NCBI GenBank assembly: GCA_049297695.1 | Contig: JBAQUT010000001.1 | Span: 1-24,584, forward strand | DNA length: 24,584 nucleotides | Reading direction: 5' to 3' | Source: JACKLD01 sp049297695 | GTDB lineage: Bacteria; Pseudomonadota; Alphaproteobacteria; UBA2136; UBA6156 | Shown: one piece after another, positions 22,229 through 24,584 of the stretch | How the letters are laid out: each line of letters opens with the position of its first letter | Position numbering within the stretch: the first letter of the stretch is position 1 | Notes under the pieces: generated by a model | The model's input: the letters and a program-made list of their open reading frames with translations, nothing else | What the model was told of the DNA's origin: nothing | The model's database searches: none | Translations under genes and position numbers: made by a program

Positions 22229-22963
22229 TCATTTTTGATTTTTCCTTTTAGTTCCTCCACGTTTATAACCATCAAAACAAGGTCCACCCCAAGGTTGCAT
22301 TTCACGTTCAATGATTGTGATAAAGTCTTTTTGATTCTTATGGGTAAAGATTTTATTAAAAGATCGTGAAAACTCATTCGCTAATTCGGGTTTATAATCT
22401 TTAAATTTACGAATGGTATGTTTTCCAATACCTCTCCATACATTGTTGATTGTTAGATAGATATCTATGAATGTCTGGTAAATGAGAATAGAAGACGCAA
22501 CCAACTCATCAAAGTTACGTGGTTCGCGTATGTCATCTAGGAGATCTGTGAGTTTATAACGGAAATCTTCAATTTGCTTTTTCGATACCCGAATTGGTCC
22601 TTTCTTAATAAGGGAAATGGCGGATTTTTGAATAGCAGATAGTTTTTCCTTATCCCCAAAAATATGACCTGTAGCAACCATATGTACAAGTGAAGGATAT
22701 CCACGATCTATATCGGATTTAAAGAATACTTTGAGGGATTCCATGTCATGAACAAAGGTTTCAACAGGCCACTCATCACATATAAAGGATGCTCGGTAGG
22801 CATCAGGTATTTTGTTGTACAGAACGACAATATCAATGTCCGAATATGCTGTTCCTTCTCCACGAAAACATGAGCCAGCTGCAAATAATCCAATGGATTT
22901 TGGATGTTTTTTAAACCGAATTTTCTCTGCAACAACAAATGGGTCTGCTTTTTTTGGTTTCAT
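22229..22963 (-). CDS. MNT-type nucleotidyltransferase, AT-rich
   Basis: This 244-residue protein has a nucleotidyltransferase-fold N terminus: AAGSCFRGEGTAYSDIDIVV at 28-47 contains the GS motif and the D42-x-D44 pair that binds metal and NTP. The remaining ~150 residues are mostly helical. Relatives add AMP or another nucleotide to small molecules (aminoglycosides) or to toxin proteins, as in MNT/HEPN pairs. No HEPN partner adjoins, although the C-terminal helical half could play a comparable role. It starts two bases after the RubisCO-like stop (TAA-CC-ATG), with the GAGGAGGA of that gene's acidic tail serving as ribosome binding site. It is strikingly AT-rich and lies exactly between the two copies of the 57-bp repeat, so it is a recent insertion. 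Confidence 0.85.
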   Translation of the reverse strand: MKPKKADPFVVAEKIRFKKHPKSIGLFAAGSCFRGEGTAYSDIDIVVLYNKIPDAYRASFICDEWPVETFVHDMESLKVFFKSDIDRGYPSLVHMVATGHIFGDKEKLSAIQKSAISLIKKGPIRVSKKQIEDFRYKLTDLLDDIREPRNFDELVASSILIYQTFIDIYLTINNVWRGIGKHTIRKFKDYKPELANEFSRSFNKIFTHKNQKDFITIIEREMQPWGGPCFDGYKRGGTKRKNQK

Positions 22964-22965
22964 GG

Positions 22966-24584
22966 TTATTCCTCCTCATCCCCTTCTGGTTTGGGGGCGG
23001 TGGGGAAGAGGGTGACCGTGGGCGTGGCGCCGGGGATGATGGTGCCTGCCGTGGGGCGCGGTTGGGCGAGGCCGAAGCGGCCGGAGACCACGCCGAACAG
23101 GAAGCTGCCTTCTTGGTAGTGGTCTAAGGCTGCTTTGAGTTCCAGTGAATAACGGGCGGCATGGGTGAGGATGTTCCGGCCTTCCACCGCCAAATTTTGG
23201 CCTTCGTTGCGGGCCAACACGGTGGCTTCCAGCGCCACGCGGGTGGCCGTGGCGCCTGCACCAAAGCCTGCGGGGTGGCCCATCACGCTGCCGCCGCATT
23301 GGAGGATGACATCGGTGCCGATGGCATCCAACAACCGTGGGAAATGCCACGGGTTGTGGCCGCCGCCAAGGGCGGGGGTTGCTGCCGTAAGGCCTGCAAA
23401 GGTTTGGGCAAAATAATGGCCGTGGTCGGGGGCGGGGGTTACGGTGTCATCCCGCAGGGCGGAAAGAACGCCCGCCACGTAGCGGCGGTTGGCCACGTTG
23501 CCGCGAAGCGGGCTGCCCGTGCTCACCACATCGCACCCAGCCAAGCGCAGCAGTTTGGCTTGGAGTTGCTCGCTGAGCATATCCCCCGCCAGCGCACGAC
23601 CCCCCATGGCGCACAGCAGCATATCGTTTTTGCGGCACCATGCGGCCACGCTTTGCAAGGCGCTCCAGCCGATGGCGGCGCTATCCACCAGCACCATGGC
23701 CAGATCCAAATCTTTCGCCCACAAGGCCCTATCAATCATATCTTCCACCGTGGCGGCGGTGATGTTGGCGGCGTGGGTTTTGTACTCGTTGGTGTCGCGC
23801 CCTGCCGCGTGGGTGGCTTCGGCAGCAAAGCGGAAACGCTCCCGCCACGGGTTGAGGGGAATGTGGTGCAACAGGGTGGGGTCTGCGGTAATATCCACGC
23901 CACCCGCCAAGGTTTCAAACACCGCGCGGCCGTATTGGCGGGGGCTAAGGCCATGAAGCGGGCGGATGGTGGTGGCCAGCAGCGGGCGGCCGTGCTTGTT
24001 GGTGGAATCCCGCAGACCGCGCAAGCCAAAGGCGGGGCCGCCAAAGGTGCGCACCAGCACATCCGGCACGCGGATATCCACCAGCCGCGCGCCCGTGCCC
24101 GTAAGGCAGGCCGAAACGACCGAGAGGATGCCTGCGATGCTGCCGCCTTCCAGCATGGTGTGGGGGAAGGCCATTTCCACCTGCACTTGCCGGGTGCCCG
24201 TTTGCAGGCTTTGCACCACGGTGGGGGTGGGCAGGGCGGCATCGGCGTACATATCCGTCCAGCTGCTGCCCCAGCTGCCACGGGCGGCGTTTTCCAGCAG
24301 GTTGGCGGCGGCATCGGCCGAGTGCTCGGTGCCTTCCAGCACAAACAGGGCCGAAAGCGTGTGGGCGGCAGTGCTGGCGGTGGGGGTGGCACGGCTGGCG
24401 GGTGCGGGCGACAAGCTATCCAGCGGCACGCCCACGGCGGCGGCGATGCGGGCCATGCTTTCAAAGCTGGGGTTCACCTTGCCGCTTAAAATGCGGCTGA
24501 GGCTGGCCACGCTCACCCCGCTGGTGCGGGCCACATCGGCGGCGGAGAGATTCCGCTCGGCCATCAGGGCTTTGAGAACAAGGG
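22966..24584 (-). CDS. catalytically dead RubisCO large-subunit-like protein fused to XRE DNA-binding domain (possibly partial)
   Basis: From the Met at 24564 it is 532 residues. The frame is open to the window end and the preceding codons (LVLKAL) fit HTH helix 1, so the start may lie outside. Residues 1-50 are an XRE/Cro helix-turn-helix (SAADVARTSGV, SVASLSRILSGK, PSFESMARIAAAVGV). Residues about 68-490 align with form I RubisCO, best with red-type IC/ID: NITAATVEDM, ALQSVAAWCRKNDMLL, GAGATATRVALEATVLARNEG. Catalytic positions (spinach numbering) are lost: N123 to A152, K175 to R201, K177 to L203, K201 to A227, D203 to P229, E204 to T230, H294 to M320, R295 to G321, H327 to S348, and K334 gone. 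E60, W66, T173 and the phosphate-binding glycines 380/381 and 403/404 are kept. Carboxylation is therefore not expected, while ligand binding is possible. An acidic tail ends in EGDEEE. It heads the minus-strand cluster that ends with the small-subunit homologue. Confidence 0.92.
   Translation of the reverse strand, partial: LVLKALMAERNLSAADVARTSGVSVASLSRILSGKVNPSFESMARIAAAVGVPLDSLSPAPASRATPTASTAAHTLSALFVLEGTEHSADAAANLLENAARGSWGSSWTDMYADAALPTPTVVQSLQTGTRQVQVEMAFPHTMLEGGSIAGILSVVSACLTGTGARLVDIRVPDVLVRTFGGPAFGLRGLRDSTNKHGRPLLATTIRPLHGLSPRQYGRAVFETLAGGVDITADPTLLHHIPLNPWRERFRFAAEATHAAGRDTNEYKTHAANITAATVEDMIDRALWAKDLDLAMVLVDSAAIGWSALQSVAAWCRKNDMLLCAMGGRALAGDMLSEQLQAKLLRLAGCDVVSTGSPLRGNVANRRYVAGVLSALRDDTVTPAPDHGHYFAQTFAGLTAATPALGGGHNPWHFPRLLDAIGTDVILQCGGSVMGHPAGFGAGATATRVALEATVLARNEGQNLAVEGRNILTHAARYSLELKAALDHYQEGSFLFGVVSGRFGLAQPRPTAGTIIPGATPTVTLFPTAPKPEGDEEE
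22970..23026. repeat. 57-bp direct repeat, copy 2 (3' end of the RubisCO-like gene)
   Basis: This copy covers the last 19 or so codons of the RubisCO-like gene and is identical to 22158-22214, 812 bases away. Recombination between the copies would remove the nucleotidyltransferase gene and leave the RubisCO-like coding sequence intact, ending EGDEEE and TGA. Confidence 0.97.

Noticed and set aside
23161..24489. 442-codon plus-strand frame antisense to the RubisCO-like gene
   Set aside because: The RubisCO alignment is continuous on the minus strand, and this frame gives Gly/His/Ala-rich sequence without motifs.
22966..24584. A functional carbon-fixing RubisCO with its small subunit
   Set aside because: The carbamylated lysine, metal ligands and proton-transfer residues are all replaced, and no phosphoribulokinase or CbbX activase gene is in the window.
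1..24584. CRISPR arrays, tRNA or rRNA genes, transposases
   Set aside because: I looked for regularly spaced repeats, cloverleaf-like stretches and transposase motifs and saw none; the only long repeat is the 57-bp pair.

Overview
The window looks like a chromosomal segment of an alphaproteobacterium. The order pal - cpoB - tilS - ftsH - glmM is the usual alphaproteobacterial run, and lipA, alaS and icd are single housekeeping genes of the same GC-rich, G-skewed style. I cannot place it more precisely. The isocitrate dehydrogenase is of the long Rickettsia/Thermus type rather than the ~404-residue type of most free-living alphaproteobacteria, which hints at a deep or unusual lineage (inference).

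Layout. 1-60 is the tail of an unknown gene. 114-2921 holds lipA, an AT-rich orphan and a GT4 glycosyltransferase. 2821-6671 holds an orphan on the minus strand, alaS, and a minus-strand transglutaminase-like orphan. 6766-8504 holds a 69-residue small protein and an exported Pro/Ala-rich protein. 8606-10447 is a Nudix-like/PP2C fusion, followed by icd and a two-TM orphan. 12739-20126 is the pal/cpoB/tilS/ftsH/glmM cluster, with an AT-rich orphan between each pair from cpoB onward: transglutaminase-like, HExxH peptidase-like, unknown. 20185-24584 is a minus-strand cluster read right to left: a RubisCO-large-subunit-like protein with an N-terminal XRE helix-turn-helix, a nucleotidyltransferase, an HExxH peptidase-like protein, a DedA/VTT-like membrane protein, and a RubisCO small-subunit-like protein.

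The most interesting system is that last cluster. The large-subunit-like protein resembles red-type (form IC/ID) RubisCO along most of its length but has lost essentially every catalytic and metal-binding residue, including the carbamylated lysine. It is fused to a DNA-binding domain. A RubisCO small-subunit homologue that stops before the red-type C-terminal hairpin is encoded in the same cluster. I propose that a form I RubisCO has been turned into a DNA-binding regulator or sensor that still uses a small subunit. The 3' end of its gene is repeated as a perfect 57-bp direct repeat on the far side of the AT-rich nucleotidyltransferase gene, which marks a recent insertion.

The second theme is the interspersion of AT-rich orphan genes between housekeeping genes. 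Two have a transglutaminase-like Cys-His-Asp pattern, two have HExxH plus a downstream E-x-D motif, and one has weak kinase-like features. The canonical genes keep their order, so single-gene insertions have repeatedly been accepted at their boundaries.
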